Positions 33,071-43,613 of a stretch of 64,000 nt of DNA are shown in pieces. Within the stretch, counting starts at the first letter, position 1, and the number at the start of each line of letters is the position of its first letter. The stretch spans positions 211,047-275,046 of the forward strand of contig NZ_JAPKFL010000004.1 of NCBI RefSeq assembly GCF_026262575.1, written 5' to 3'. The notes under the pieces were generated by a model. That model did no database searches and had not been told where the DNA came from. It worked only from the letters and a program-made list of their open reading frames with translations. Origin of the DNA: Streptomyces marinisediminis (GTDB lineage: Bacteria > Actinomycetota > Actinomycetes > Streptomycetales > Streptomycetaceae). A program made the translations under genes and the position numbers.

Positions 33071-34867
33071 GTGCACGCCAACCAGGAGTTGCCGGACGTA
33101 CCCGCTCTTCCCGAGGCCTTCGCGGCCGCCGCCCGGGCCGCCGCCGACCGGACCGCGCTGGAGTACGGCACGTCCTCGCTCACCTACCGCGAGCTGAACG
33201 CCTCGGCCAACCGCCTCGCCCGCCGCCTGCGGCACGCGGGCGTGGCGGCCGGGAGCCGGGTGGGCGTCCACATGTCCCGCTCCCTGGAGCTCTACACGGC
33301 CTTGCTGGCCGTGCTGAAGGCCGGGGCCGTGGTCGTCCCGCTCAACCCGGCGCACCCCGTCTCCGTGCGGCGCGCGATCGCCGAGGAGGCCGCGCTGCCG
33401 CTGACGCTGCGGGACGTGCCGGCGGGCCTGGGCTCGGTCACCGTCGAGCACGACGTCCACGAGCTGATCGCCGAGAGCGCCGGGCTGGACGACGGCGACC
33501 CGGCGGAGCCGGTGGACCCCGAGAGCACCGCGTTCATCCTGTTCACCTCCGGCTCCACCGGGCGCCCCAAGGGCGTGCGCATCGCCCACCGGGGCATCGC
33601 CCGCGTGGCCCGGTACACCGGGGAGGTGGAGGTCCGCGCCGACGACTGCTTCCTGCAGACCGCCCCGTACTCCTTCGCCGCCTCCACCACGGAGATCTGG
33701 CTCAGCCTGCTGCACGGGGCCCGGGTGGTCGTCCCGCCCTCCCGGCTGCCCTCGCTGCCCGAGCTGGCGCGGACCGTCACCGAGCGCCGCGTCACCTTCC
33801 TCAACCTGCCGTGCGGCCTGTTCAACCTCCTGGTCGACCACCACCCCGAGGCGCTGCGCGGGGTGCGCACGGTGATCGTCAGCGGGGACTTCCCCTCCCC
33901 GGCCCACCTGGCCCGTGCGCTGGACGCGGTGGGCGGGACCGTCTACAACGCCTACGGCTGCACCGAGAACTCGGCGCTGACCGCCGTCCACGCCGTGACG
34001 GAGCAGGACCTGCGCGGCGGGGTGCTCCCGGTGGGCCGCCCGCTGCCGGGCGTGGGGCTGCACGTCCTGCGCGACGACCTCACCCCGTGCGCGCCCGGCG
34101 AGGTGGGCGAGCTGTGCCTCAGCGGCGCCGGGCTCGCCCAGGGCTACCTGGACCGGCCCGAGCTGACGCGGGAGAAGTTCCCGGTGCGATCCGGCACGCG
34201 GCTGCTGCGCACCGGCGACATGGCCCGCGCGACGCCCGAGGGCGAGGTCGTGCTCGCCGGGCGCGCCGACCAGATGGTCAAGATCCGCGGCTACCGGGTC
34301 GAGCTGCGCGAGGTCGAACTCGCGGCCGAGGAGACCGGGTTGGTGGAGCGTGCCGTGGTCCGCGCGGTGGAGGCGGGCGACCACCTCAAGGAGCTGGTCC
34401 TGTTCTGCACCACCGCGCACGGCGAGCCCCCCGGCACCGAGGCCCTGCTGGCCGAGCTGCGCGGCCGGCTGCCCGACTACATGCTGCCCGCCCGCGTCCA
34501 CCACCTGGCCGAACTCCCGCTGAACCACAACGGGAAGCTGGACCGCATGGCCCTCCGGGAGCCCCGGGCCGTCCTGGTGGAGCCGCGCGCCGAGCAGCCC
34601 GCCCCCGCGGCCGGGGACCCGGTGGCCTCCGCCATCGTCGGCCTCCTGGTCGGGGCGACCGGCGGCGAGCGGATCGGCCCCGGCGACTCCTTCGTCCTGT
34701 CCGGGGCCAACTCCCTCCAGCTCATCCAGCTCGCGGCGAACCTCCAGGACGTGATGGGGGTCGACGTGCGGGCCGAGGACGTCTTCCGGTACGACAACGC
34801 CCGGGAGCTGGCCGACCACATCCGGTCGGTGCGCGAGGGCGGCTCGGAGGTGGCCGCACGTGACTGA
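33071..34867 (+). CDS. NRPS loading protein A-T (SibE type)
   Basis: 598 aa, GTG start after GAGGAAAC. Adenylation domain with [15 protein letters not shown], core A3 [11 protein letters not shown] (about 158-168), A5 [13 protein letters not shown]8 [18 protein letters not shown]10 [10 protein letters not shown]. At A4 the usual FDxS is FAAS (residues 202-205): the Asp that holds the alpha-amino group is Ala, as expected for an aryl acid lacking one. The carrier domain has [16 protein letters not shown] with Ser548 as phosphopantetheine site. It activates and holds the hydroxylated methylanthranilate, the starter of the PBD. The next gene starts within its last codons (8-bp overlap). Confidence 0.92.
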   Translation: MHANQELPDVPALPEAFAAAARAAADRTALEYGTSSLTYRELNASANRLARRLRHAGVAAGSRVGVHMSRSLELYTALLAVLKAGAVVVPLNPAHPVSVRRAIAEEAALPLTLRDVPAGLGSVTVEHDVHELIAESAGLDDGDPAEPVDPESTAFILFTSGSTGRPKGVRIAHRGIARVARYTGEVEVRADDCFLQTAPYSFAASTTEIWLSLLHGARVVVPPSRLPSLPELARTVTERRVTFLNLPCGLFNLLVDHHPEALRGVRTVIVSGDFPSPAHLARALDAVGGTVYNAYGCTENSALTAVHAVTEQDLRGGVLPVGRPLPGVGLHVLRDDLTPCAPGEVGELCLSGAGLAQGYLDRPELTREKFPVRSGTRLLRTGDMARATPEGEVVLAGRADQMVKIRGYRVELREVELAAEETGLVERAVVRAVEAGDHLKELVLFCTTAHGEPPGTEALLAELRGRLPDYMLPARVHHLAELPLNHNGKLDRMALREPRAVLVEPRAEQPAPAAGDPVASAIVGLLVGATGGERIGPGDSFVLSGANSLQLIQLAANLQDVMGVDVRAEDVFRYDNARELADHIRSVREGGSEVAARD

Positions 34868-37800
34868 CGCCCTGCTCACCGTGGTCCTCGACCGGTGGCG
34901 GCACCTCACCGGCCGGCCCGCGGCGGCGGCCGACGACCCCTTCGACGCGGCGCACGGCGACGCCCTCGCCGCCGACCTGGGGGGCGTGCTGGGCCAGGAG
35001 CTCAGCGCGGCGGACGTCGCCGGGAGCGGCACCCCGCGCGCCCTGGCCGACCTCCTGCGCGCACGACGCCGCGCGGCCTCCCCCGGCCCGGCCGGGGGCG
35101 ACGCGGGCCGGGGGCCGGCGGACGGCGGCCACACCGTGCTGGAGGCGACCGCCGGTCAGGCCGGCATCTGGTACGCCTGCGAGTACGGCGACCCGGCGGC
35201 GTACAACTCCCCCGTCCTGCTGCGCTTCCCCGAGCGTCTGGACCCCACGGCGCTGCGCCGCGCCCTGCGGCACGTGGTGACCCGGCACGAGAGCCTGCGG
35301 ACCACCTTCGCGACGGCGTCCGACGGCCGGCTGGCGCAACACGTGTCGGCCGAGCCCCGCTTCGGGTTCGCGACGGCCACCGCGCGCGGCGAGGAGGAGG
35401 TGCGGCGCCAGGCCGCCCGCTTCGCCACGGTCCGCCTCGACCTGCGCACCGGTCCGCTCCTGCACGCGCTGTGCCTGGACGCCGGGCAGGACGGCACGGC
35501 CCTGCTGGTGAACGTGCACCACGCCGTGTTCGACGGCTTCTCCTGGTCCGTGCTGCTGACCGAGTGGCTGACCGCCTACCGGTCCTTGGCCGGCGGCGAG
35601 CGGCTGCCGCAGGCGCCGCCGCCCCGGCAGTTCCGGGAGGTCGTCGCCGCCCGGGAGCACGCGGAACCCCGGGCCGGTACGCCGTCGTCGGACTACTGGC
35701 GCGAGCACCTCGCCGGCGCCCCGGCCCAGCTCGACCTGCCCCTGGACGGCCCGCACGCCCGGGACGCCGACGCCCCGGGCGCGGAGGGCGTGCGGACGGT
35801 CCTGCCGGCCGCCGAGGCCCGCGCGCTGCGGGAGCGGGCCGCGGCCGAGGGCGTGACCCCGCTGATGGTCCTGCTCACCGCCTACGCGGTGCTGCTGCAC
35901 CGGCACACCGGTCAGGAGGACCTCACCGTCGGCCTCCCGGTGTCGCTGCGCGACCGCGCGGCCGACCAGGAGGCGATCGGCCACCTGGTCAACACCGTGG
36001 TGCTGCGGCACCGGATCGCGCCGGGCGACACCGTGCGGGAGCTGCTGGCGCGCACGCGGCGGGAGGTGCTCGCCGCGATGCGCCACAAGGACGTGCCCTT
36101 CGAGGACGTGGTGCGGGCGCTCGCCCCGGAGGGCCGGGACGGGGGCCGCTCGCCGCTGTTCCGGACGATGGTCACGCTGATGCCCAGGGACCGCCGCGAC
36201 CTGGGCCACCTGGGCCTGGGCGCGGACGCGTGGCAGCACGTCAGCGGCGTCCCCAAGTACGACCTGTCGCTGATCGTCGAGGAGGGCGAGCGGGAGCTGG
36301 GCCTGACCTTCGAGTACGACCCGGCCCGCTTCGGGGCCGAGGCGGTCGAGCGCTTCGTGCGGCGCTTGCGGACCCTGCTGGCGGACCTGCTGGACCGCCC
36401 CGGCGGCACGGTGCGCGAGCTGCGCTGGGTGCCCGGGGAGGAGCTGCGGGAGCTGGCGGCCGTCTGGCACGGGCCCGAGGACGACCGGCCCGCGCGGCGG
36501 TCGGTGCCCGCCCTGTTCGCGGAGCGCGTCCGGCACGCCCCGGACGCCGTGGCGGTCGAGGCGGTGGACGGCGCCACCCTCACCTACCGGGAGCTGGACG
36601 CCGCGGCCGGCCGGCTGGCCGGGGCCCTGCGCGCCCGGGGCGCCCGGCGGGGCACGCGGGTGGCGATCCGCCTGGAACGCGGCCCGGACGCGATCACCGC
36701 CCTGCTCGCGGTGGTGCGGGCGGGCGCCTCGTTCGTCCCGCTGGACCCGGCGTACCCGCGCGAGCGGATCGCGCTGATGCTCGACGACGCCCGCCCCGGG
36801 CTCCTGCTCACCCGGGGCGGCGCGGGGGTGCCGTGCCCGGCGGGCACCGACGTGTTCGACCTGGACGCGTGGGACCCCGCGGAACCGGACCGGGCGGGCG
36901 GCGCGGAGCCGCCCCCGCGCGCCCCGGGTGACGAGGCGTACGTCGTCTACACCTCCGGTTCGACGGGGCGGCCCAAGGGCGTCGTCGTCGAGGACTTCAC
37001 CCTCACCAACCTGGTGTACCGGCAGGCGGACCTGTCCGGGCCGCACGCCGGTGCGCGCACCCTGCAGTACATGTCCCTCTCCTTCGACGTGTCGTTCGAG
37101 GAGATCTTCGCGACGCTGTGCGCGGGCGGCACGCTGGTCCTCACGGACGAGGAGACGCGCGCCGACCTGCACCGGCTGGCCGGGTACCTGCGGGAGCGCC
37201 GCGTGGGCCGGGTCTTCCTGCCCTACGTCGCGCTGCGGGAGCTGGCGTCCGTCGTCGTGCGCGACGGCGTCCGGCTGCCGGAGCTGGCCGAGGTCCACAC
37301 CACCGGCGAGCAGCTCGTCGTCACCCCGGACCTGCGGGAGATGTTCGGCCGCCGCACCCCGGCGGCGCTGGTCAACGTGTACGGCCCGTCGGAGGCGCAC
37401 CTGTGCACCGGGTACCGGCTGCCCCCGGACCCGGCCGACTGGCCGGAGCGGCCGCCGATCGGCCGGGCGGTGGGCGGGGTGCGGCTGCACGTCCTGGACG
37501 CCGACCGCCGTCCGGTGCCCTTCGGGGTGCCGGGCGAGCTGTACGTCGGCGGGCGCGTGCTCTCCCCCGGGTACCTGAACCTCCCCGAGCAGACCGCCGC
37601 GCGCTTCCTGCCCGACCCCGACGCGCCGCACCCGGGCGCGCGCCTGTACCGCACCGGCGACCTGGTGCGGTGCACGCCCGAGGAGGGCTTCGTGCACCTG
37701 GGCCGGGCGGACGAGCAGATCAAGATCCGCGGCTACCGGATCGAACCGGCCGAGGTGGAGGCGGCGCTGTGCGACCTGCCCTCGGTCACCGCCGCGGCCG

Positions 37801-39470
37801 TGGTCGCCGCCGAGAGGGGCCCCGGGGACCGGCGGCTCGTCGCGTTCCTGCGCACCGACGCCCCCGTCGACGAGGCCGCGCTGCGGCGCACGCTCGGCCG
37901 CACGCTGCCGGGGCACCTGGTGCCCGCCCGGTTCGCGCGGATCGACCGGCTGCCCACCGGGCCCAGCGGCAAGACCGACCGGGCCGCCCTGGCCGCGCGC
38001 GCGGCCGAGCTGCCCGCCCCCCGGCGCGAACCGGCCGCCGGGCGCCCGCTGACCGCCACCGAGCGGCGCGTCGCCGCCGTGTGGGCCGACCTGCTGGACG
38101 GCGCCGCCGTCGGCCCGGACGACGACTTCTTCGCCGAGGGCGGCCACTCCCTGCTGGCGGTGCGGCTGCGGCAGGCGCTCCAGGAGGCCTACGGCACCGA
38201 CCTGCCGCTGAGCACCCTGCTGGCCGAGCCCACCGTGTCGGGCATGGCCGCGGGCGTGGAGCGGGCGCTGGCCGGGGAGACCACGGCGCGCGGGCCCGAC
38301 CTGTGGGCCGACACCCGGCTCCCGGACGGCGTGGACCCGGCCGCCACCGTGCGGCGCGCCGACCCGGCGACCGCCCGGACCGTCCTGCTGACCGGGGCCA
38401 CCGGCTTCCTCGGCGTCTACCTGCTGCGGTCGCTGCTCGCGGCCGGGTGCGTCGTCCACTGCGTCGTGCGGGCCGGCTCGGCGGAGGAGGGGCTGCGCCG
38501 CCTCCTGGACACCGCCCGCCGCTACCGGACCGGGGACGGGCTGGACCTGTCCCGGGTGCGGGTGGTGGCCGGGGACCTGTCCCGGGAGCGGTTCGGACTC
38601 GCCCCCGCGGAGTACCGGGAGCTGGCCGGGCGGGTGGAGTGCGTCTACCACGCGGCGGCGCACATCAACTTCGCCGCGCCCTACGTCTCGGTCAGGCCGA
38701 CGAACGTGGACGGCTTCGCGCGGGTGGCCGAGTTCTGCGCCGACACCGTGCTCAAGCCGCTGCACCACATGTCCACGCTCGCGGTCTTCGCGCCCGGCGG
38801 GGCCGCCCGGGACATCGACGAGGACGCCGTGCCCGACACCCCCGAGGGGCTCGGCATCGGGTACGCGCAGAGCAAGTGGGTCGCCGAGCGGCTGGCGCTG
38901 GCGGCGCGCGAGCGCGGGGTGCCGGTCACCGTGCACCGGATCGGGCGGATCGGCCCGGACACCGCCAGCGGGGCCTGCCGCACGGACGACTTCTTCTGGC
39001 TCCAGGTCAAGAGCTTCCTGCGCCTGGGACTGGCCCCCGAGAAGCCCGGGCCGCCGGTGGACCTGCTGCCGGTGGACATCGTGGCCGACGCGGTCGTGCG
39101 GCTGTCGCGCGCGCCCGCCGCGCAGGGCCGGAACCTGCACGTCTTCCACCCGGTCGGCATGGACTGGGAGACGGTCTTCGCCGCCCTGGGCTCCCTGGGC
39201 AGCCCGCCCCGGCCGGTGTCCACCGAGGAGTGGCTCGGCGCGCTGGAGTCCGGCCCGGCCGAGGCCGGCGACCGCTCCCTGGCGAGCCTGGTGCCGCTGT
39301 TCCGGGAGGGGGCGATGGAGCTGGCCGACCACGCTTACGGCAACGACGGCACCGTGGCGCTGCTGCGCGAACTCGGACTCGCGCTGCCCGCCCCCGACCC
39401 GTCCTGGATCACCTCGATGGTCCGCTACTTCACCGAGACGGGCCAGCTCGCGGACGACCCCGTGCCCTGA
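34860..39470 (+). CDS. NRPS C-A-T-reductase with vestigial N-terminal carrier (SibD type)
   Basis: 1536 aa, GTG start. Domains: residues 1-75 a carrier-like fold whose motif reads [10 protein letters not shown] with Ala35 where the Ser should be; a condensation domain (active HHAVFDG near 219, [15 protein letters not shown] end); an adenylation domain ([11 protein letters not shown] near 697, intact FDVS near 741, [16 protein letters not shown]); an active carrier ([14 protein letters not shown], Ser about 1095); a thioester reductase with [12 protein letters not shown] (about 1177) and YAQSKWVAE (about 1334). It selects the dihydropyrrole carboxylate, forms the amide with the anthranilate and releases it reductively as an aldehyde, which closes to the imine/carbinolamine of PBDs. 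Confidence 0.95.
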   Translation: MTDALLTVVLDRWRHLTGRPAAAADDPFDAAHGDALAADLGGVLGQELSAADVAGSGTPRALADLLRARRRAASPGPAGGDAGRGPADGGHTVLEATAGQAGIWYACEYGDPAAYNSPVLLRFPERLDPTALRRALRHVVTRHESLRTTFATASDGRLAQHVSAEPRFGFATATARGEEEVRRQAARFATVRLDLRTGPLLHALCLDAGQDGTALLVNVHHAVFDGFSWSVLLTEWLTAYRSLAGGERLPQAPPPRQFREVVAAREHAEPRAGTPSSDYWREHLAGAPAQLDLPLDGPHARDADAPGAEGVRTVLPAAEARALRERAAAEGVTPLMVLLTAYAVLLHRHTGQEDLTVGLPVSLRDRAADQEAIGHLVNTVVLRHRIAPGDTVRELLARTRREVLAAMRHKDVPFEDVVRALAPEGRDGGRSPLFRTMVTLMPRDRRDLGHLGLGADAWQHVSGVPKYDLSLIVEEGERELGLTFEYDPARFGAEAVERFVRRLRTLLADLLDRPGGTVRELRWVPGEELRELAAVWHGPEDDRPARRSVPALFAERVRHAPDAVAVEAVDGATLTYRELDAAAGRLAGALRARGARRGTRVAIRLERGPDAITALLAVVRAGASFVPLDPAYPRERIALMLDDARPGLLLTRGGAGVPCPAGTDVFDLDAWDPAEPDRAGGAEPPPRAPGDEAYVVYTSGSTGRPKGVVVEDFTLTNLVYRQADLSGPHAGARTLQYMSLSFDVSFEEIFATLCAGGTLVLTDEETRADLHRLAGYLRERRVGRVFLPYVALRELASVVVRDGVRLPELAEVHTTGEQLVVTPDLREMFGRRTPAALVNVYGPSEAHLCTGYRLPPDPADWPERPPIGRAVGGVRLHVLDADRRPVPFGVPGELYVGGRVLSPGYLNLPEQTAARFLPDPDAPHPGARLYRTGDLVRCTPEEGFVHLGRADEQIKIRGYRIEPAEVEAALCDLPSVTAAAVVAAERGPGDRRLVAFLRTDAPVDEAALRRTLGRTLPGHLVPARFARIDRLPTGPSGKTDRAALAARAAELPAPRREPAAGRPLTATERRVAAVWADLLDGAAVGPDDDFFAEGGHSLLAVRLRQALQEAYGTDLPLSTLLAEPTVSGMAAGVERALAGETTARGPDLWADTRLPDGVDPAATVRRADPATARTVLLTGATGFLGVYLLRSLLAAGCVVHCVVRAGSAEEGLRRLLDTARRYRTGDGLDLSRVRVVAGDLSRERFGLAPAEYRELAGRVECVYHAAAHINFAAPYVSVRPTNVDGFARVAEFCADTVLKPLHHMSTLAVFAPGGAARDIDEDAVPDTPEGLGIGYAQSKWVAERLALAARERGVPVTVHRIGRIGPDTASGACRTDDFFWLQVKSFLRLGLAPEKPGPPVDLLPVDIVADAVVRLSRAPAAQGRNLHVFHPVGMDWETVFAALGSLGSPPRPVSTEEWLGALESGPAEAGDRSLASLVPLFREGAMELADHAYGNDGTVALLRELGLALPAPDPSWITSMVRYFTETGQLADDPVP

Positions 39471-39599
39471 GCGCGCGGGCGGCGCGCGCCACGCGCCGAC
39501 CGCGCGCCCCGAGCCACCGCACTCCCGCGGGCCCGCCCGCGCCCGGCGGAACCGCCGAGGACGCCCGGCCGCCGAAGGCCACGTCAGGGAAGGACCCTC

Positions 39600-41042
39600 A
39601 TGTCAGAAGCCAGGCGACACGTCAGGGCAGTCATCGTGGGAGCCGGCCCGGTGGGCTGCCTCCTCGCCATCGAGCTGCGCCGACGCGACTTCGAGGTGGA
39701 GGTGCACGAGAAGCAGTCCGCCGACGGGATGGCGGCCGTCGGCACCGGGCGGTCGTTCAACCTGACGCTCACCCTGCGCGGGTCGAGCGCCCTGCGCCCC
39801 ACCCTGCGCGACCGCGTCTACGCGACCGGCTCGGTGCTCCAGCAGCGGATCGTGCACCACCGCGACCGCTCGCTGACCCACCAGCCCTACGGCGTCGGCC
39901 CCGACCACCACCTGCTGTCCGTGCCCCGCGCCGCGCTCCAGCGCGTCCTGCTCGACCAGGCGCGCGCGGCCGGGGCCCGGGTGTACTTCGGCCACTCCTG
40001 CGTCGCCGCCGACGCGCACCGCGCCGAGGCGGTGTTCGTCACCGCCGACGGCGGCGTCAGCCGGGCGCGGGGCGACATCCTGATCGGCTGCGACGGCGCG
40101 AACAGCACGCTGCGCCACGAGCTGTCCAAGTCCGGCGCCCGCATGCGCATCCACCAGGAGTACATCCCGCACGGCCACGTCGAGCTGAGCATGGTGCCCG
40201 AGGCGGCGCGGGGCCTGAGCGGGGACGGCATGCACCTGTGGCCGCGCGGGGACCACTTCCTGCAGGCCCAGCCCAACCGGGGCGGCACCCCGACGACCAC
40301 CCTGTTCATGCCGGTGGAGAGCCGGGGCGGCGACCCGCGCTTCCGCTCCTTCCCCGACCGGGGCTCCGTGCGCGAGCACTTCGCCCGCGAGTACCCCGAC
40401 ATCGCCCCCGCCCTGCCCCGGGTGGCCGAGGAGGTGTGGGACGTGCCCCCGGCGCTGCTGAAGGTGGTGCGCTGCGCCCCCTACCACTACGCGCGGGCCG
40501 TGCTCGTCGGCGACGCCGCGCACACGGTCGTCCCCTTCTACGGGCAGGGCATCAACTGCAGCTTCGAGGACACCGAGGTGCTGTGCGGCCTGCTCGACCG
40601 CCACCTGGGCGGCACCGCCGACCGCCACGCCGCGATCCGGGCGGCCGTGGCGCGCTTCAGCGAGCTGCGGGTGGCGCCGGGGCAGGCGATAGCCGACCTG
40701 TCCATGGCCAACCTCGAAGAGCTGAGCGCCCGCATCGACGACGAGCGGTTCCATCTGCGCAAGGCGGTCGAACGCCGGCTGCACCAGCGCTACCCCCGCG
40801 ACTTCACCCAGCTCTACCAGCTCGTCGCCTTCACCCGCGTCCCCTACGACGAGATCGTCCGGCGCAACGAGCGCGACGAGCGCCTGCTCGACCTGCTGTG
40901 CGAGCGCTTCGACCTGCGCACGCAGGCCGACGAACTCATCGCCTCCTACCCGCACTTCGCCCGCCGCCTGGACGCGGCGGGACCGCCCGCGCCGGCGCTG
41001 ACGCCCGGCTCCGCCGCACTGTCGCACCCGGGAGACCCGTGA
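39600..41042 (+). CDS. Kynurenine 3-monooxygenase (SibC type)
   Basis: 480 aa; AGGGAAGGA before ATG 39600. FAD monooxygenase: VRAVIVGAGPVGCLLAIELRRRDFEVEVHEK, GTGRSFNLTLTLRGSSALR (the family's (S/N)INLALS-type block), GDILIGCDGANSTLRHEL, and [29 protein letters not shown], whose PFYGQGMN-like segment is diagnostic of KMO. Gives 3-hydroxykynurenine, substrate of the SibL-type methyltransferase. It lacks the C-terminal membrane anchor of eukaryotic KMO. Its stop overlaps the start of the following pseudogene (TGATG). Confidence 0.92.
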   Translation: MSEARRHVRAVIVGAGPVGCLLAIELRRRDFEVEVHEKQSADGMAAVGTGRSFNLTLTLRGSSALRPTLRDRVYATGSVLQQRIVHHRDRSLTHQPYGVGPDHHLLSVPRAALQRVLLDQARAAGARVYFGHSCVAADAHRAEAVFVTADGGVSRARGDILIGCDGANSTLRHELSKSGARMRIHQEYIPHGHVELSMVPEAARGLSGDGMHLWPRGDHFLQAQPNRGGTPTTTLFMPVESRGGDPRFRSFPDRGSVREHFAREYPDIAPALPRVAEEVWDVPPALLKVVRCAPYHYARAVLVGDAAHTVVPFYGQGINCSFEDTEVLCGLLDRHLGGTADRHAAIRAAVARFSELRVAPGQAIADLSMANLEELSARIDDERFHLRKAVERRLHQRYPRDFTQLYQLVAFTRVPYDEIVRRNERDERLLDLLCERFDLRTQADELIASYPHFARRLDAAGPPAPALTPGSAALSHPGDP

Positions 41043-41553
41043 TGGCCGACCAGCCCTACGACGTGGAACCGGACCCCCGCTACAGCGCCGAGGGCGCGCG
41101 CCCGGCGTCCCGGGCCGAGACGCGGCGCCTGCCGGCCGACGCGGAGCTGTACTAGGTCGCGACCGTGCGCCCGGACCCCAGGCCGCACGTGGCGCCCGTG
41201 GCCGGCGCCTGGCACGCCGGAGCGCTGTGGTTCTGCTCGCTGCCCCGGGAGCGCAAGGTGGAGAACCTGTCGGCCGACGCGGAGTGTTCGCTGCTGACGG
41301 GGACCAACGAGCCGGCCGGCGGGGTGGACGCCGTCCTGGAGGGCCGGGCGGTGCGGGTCACCGGAACCGGGGAGCTGGAGGAGGCCGCCGAGGCGTTCCG
41401 CCGCACGTAGGGCGCGCTGTGGGACTACGTCGTCGACGGTGCCGTGCTCAGCGGCTCCACCGGCCGCGCCCGGGCCTTCTCCGTCGCCCCCGTACGGTGT
41501 TCGCGTTCACCAAGAACCCTGTCGCGCAGACCCGTTGGCGGTTCGCAGACTGA
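41042..41553 (+). pseudogene. Broken pyridoxamine-phosphate-oxidase/F420-type flavin-split-barrel gene
   Basis: Starts MADQPYDVEPDPRYSAEGA with ATG overlapping the KMO stop. The frame is broken by TAG at 41153-41155 (ELY*VATVRP, where relatives have YW), continues in frame as VATVRPDPRPHVAPVAGAWHAG and LPRERKVENLSADAECSLLTG, is broken again by TAG at 41408-41410 (AFRRT*GALWDYV), and loses one base in a C-run at 41486-41491. The tail in the shifted frame is RTVFAFTKNPVAQTRWRF, the family's C-terminal signature, ending 41553. All conserved blocks remain, so decay looks recent. Sequencing error could explain the C-run but hardly both stops. Formerly co-translated with KMO. Confidence 0.85.
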
Positions 41554-42364
41554 CGAGCCGGGGCCGTAACACGAGCGGCTCCTCGGCCTCCCCCAGCTCC
41601 GGGCGGTCGGCCCCCGCGCCGGGGACGGCCGCGTCCGGGCCCGGCGCCGACACCCCGAAGCGGAAGCCGACGCCGCGGACGGTGGTGACCCACTCGCTGT
41701 GGCCCAGCTTGCCCCGCAGGCTGCTGACGTGGGTGTCTATGGTCCGGCTCGCCTGGGCGCTGATCCGGTTGCCGGCCGGGTAGTCCCAGACGAGGAACAT
41801 CAGCTCCCGCCGGCGGAAGACCCGCTCGGGCTCCGTCGCCAGCGTGTGCAGCAGGTCGAACTCCTTGCGGGTGAGGGGCAGGCCCCGCCCGTGCAGGCAC
41901 GCCTCCCGCCGGGCGGGGTCGATGACGAGCGGGCCGAACTCCAGCCGCTCGCCCTCCCCCGGATCGGCCGCGCGCGGCCCGCGCGCGGCCTCGGTCCGGC
42001 GGAGGATCGCCTTGATCCGCGCCACCAGCTCGCGGGCCCGGTAGGGGATGTCGACGCAGTCGTCGCACCCCGCCTCCAGCAGCAGCACGCGGTCCACCTC
42101 GGACTCGTTCGAGGTGAAGCCGATGATGGGGACGTCGCTGTCCTGGCGCAGCGCCCGGCACAGCGAGACGCCGTCGAGGTCGGGCAGGTCGGTGTCGAGC
42201 AGGATGAAGTCGTAGTCGTGGTGGGTCTCCAGGACGGCCCGGCCGCTGGCGACGGCCTCGGCGTCGTAGCCGTGCCGGGCTAAGTCCCGTTTCATCACGT
42301 CCACCGAGGCGCAGGCGGAGGCCACCAGGATGCGGGGCGTGGGGTGCTCATGGCCGTTCCACAC
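41507..42364 (-). CDS. Atypical OmpR-type response regulator
   Basis: 285 aa from GTG 42364, preceded by AGGAGG at short spacing. Receiver domain: ILVASACASVDVMKRDLARHGY lacks the acidic pair normally at the end of the first strand; the phospho-acceptor Asp is kept (FILLDTDLPDLDGVSL) but the conserved Lys before Pro is Ile (CVDIPYRARELVARI). Winged-helix domain: LTRKEFDLLHTLATEPERVFRRRELMFLVW, TIDTHVSSLRGKLG, TTVRGVGFRFG. Such atypical regulators (JadR1 type) can respond to pathway products instead of phosphorylation. No sensor kinase is nearby. Its 3-prime end overlaps the pseudogene by 47 bp; it diverges from rmlB. Confidence 0.85.
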   Translation of the reverse strand: MWNGHEHPTPRILVASACASVDVMKRDLARHGYDAEAVASGRAVLETHHDYDFILLDTDLPDLDGVSLCRALRQDSDVPIIGFTSNESEVDRVLLLEAGCDDCVDIPYRARELVARIKAILRRTEAARGPRAADPGEGERLEFGPLVIDPARREACLHGRGLPLTRKEFDLLHTLATEPERVFRRRELMFLVWDYPAGNRISAQASRTIDTHVSSLRGKLGHSEWVTTVRGVGFRFGVSAPGPDAAVPGAGADRPELGEAEEPLVLRPRLVSLRTANGSARQGSW

Positions 42365-42576
42365 AAATCCTCCTGTCAGTGCTGTTCCGCTCGCGCGGCC
42401 GGACGGAGCCCGTGTCTGCATGCGCCTTCACCGCGTCGTCCGCGATATACCCGAAAAGTATGTGAGGTGCGTCACTTCCAGGTTTACATGCACCGTGCAC
42501 CGAATGCGGGGAAATCGGTGGCCGACGCGTTCCGCTTCTCCCCCGGCCCATTCGCCCCCGACGTAAGGAGCAAGCC

Positions 42577-43572
42577 GTGCCCACCCGCATCCTCGTGACC
42601 GGCGGCGCCGGATTCATCGGATCGCACTACGTCAAAGCCCTGCTCGCCCCGGGCAGCCAGGTCCGGGTGACCGTGCTCGACCGCCTCACCTACGCGGGCA
42701 ACCCGGCCAACCTCGACTCCGTGCGCACCCATCCGGGATTCCGCTTCGTCACCGGGGACGTGTGCGATCCACGGACGGTCGACGCCGTCGTGGCGGAGGC
42801 CGACGAGGTGGTGCACCTCGCCGCCGAGACCCACGTGGACCGCTCGATCACCGGCGGCCAGGAGTTCGCGCGCACCAACGTGCTCGGCACCCAGGTGCTG
42901 CTGGACGCCGCGGTGCGGCACGGCGTCCGGCGCTTCGTGCACGTCTCCACCGACGAGGTGTACGGCACCCTCGCGCACGGCTCGTGGCCCGAGGACCACC
43001 CGTTGCGCCCCAGCTCGCCCTACTCGGCCTCGAAGGCCTCCGGCGACCTGCTCGCCCTCGGCTACCACACGACCCACGGCCTGGACGTCCGCGTCACCCG
43101 CTGCTGCAACAACTACGGCCCGCGGCAGTACCCCGAGAAGATCATCCCCCTGTTCGTCACCCGCCTGCTGAGCGGGCGGACGGTGCCGCTCTACGGCAGC
43201 GGCGACCACCGCCGCGAGTGGCTGCACGTCGAGGACCACGTCACCGCGCTGGAACGGGTGCGCACGGACGGACGGGCGGGCGAGATCTACAACGTCGGCA
43301 GCGGCACCGAACTGAGCAACACCGAGCTGACCGGACTGCTGCTGGAGCACTGCGGCGCCGGCTGGGACCGCGTCGAACGCGTGCCGGACCGGCCGGGCCA
43401 CGACCGGCGCTACGCGGTCGACACCACCAAGATCACCCGGGAGCTGGGCTGGGCGCCGCGCCACCGGCTGACCACCGCGCTGGCCGAGACCGTCGCCTGG
43501 TACCGCGCCCACCCCGACTGGTGGCCCCGCCCGGACGCGCACGCCCCGCTCCACCACTCCCCGGCCACCTGA
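42577..43572 (+). CDS. rmlB: dTDP-glucose 4,6-dehydratase
   Basis: 331 aa, GTG start after AAGGAG. Extended SDR: RILVTGGAGFIGSHYVKALL, VVHLAAETHVDRSI, RFVHVSTDEVYGTL (catalytic Thr-Asp-Glu), PYSASKASGDLLALGYHTT (Tyr and Lys), VTRCCNNYGPRQYPEKIIPLF. Converts dTDP-glucose to dTDP-4-keto-6-deoxyglucose, the substrate for the sugar C-methyltransferase and aminotransferase of the cluster. Divergent from the response regulator; both share a 212-bp spacer, AT-richer near 42440-42480, a likely control region. Confidence 0.93.
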   Translation: MPTRILVTGGAGFIGSHYVKALLAPGSQVRVTVLDRLTYAGNPANLDSVRTHPGFRFVTGDVCDPRTVDAVVAEADEVVHLAAETHVDRSITGGQEFARTNVLGTQVLLDAAVRHGVRRFVHVSTDEVYGTLAHGSWPEDHPLRPSSPYSASKASGDLLALGYHTTHGLDVRVTRCCNNYGPRQYPEKIIPLFVTRLLSGRTVPLYGSGDHRREWLHVEDHVTALERVRTDGRAGEIYNVGSGTELSNTELTGLLLEHCGAGWDRVERVPDRPGHDRRYAVDTTKITRELGWAPRHRLTTALAETVAWYRAHPDWWPRPDAHAPLHHSPAT

Positions 43573-43613
43573 CCGGGCCGCCCCCGCGCCCGCCCGTCCC
43601 GCAAGGAGTACCG

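Noticed and set aside
34722..39332. 1536-codon minus-strand frame opposite the NRPS
   Set aside because: Mirror of the NRPS coding frame with biased composition; no domain seen.
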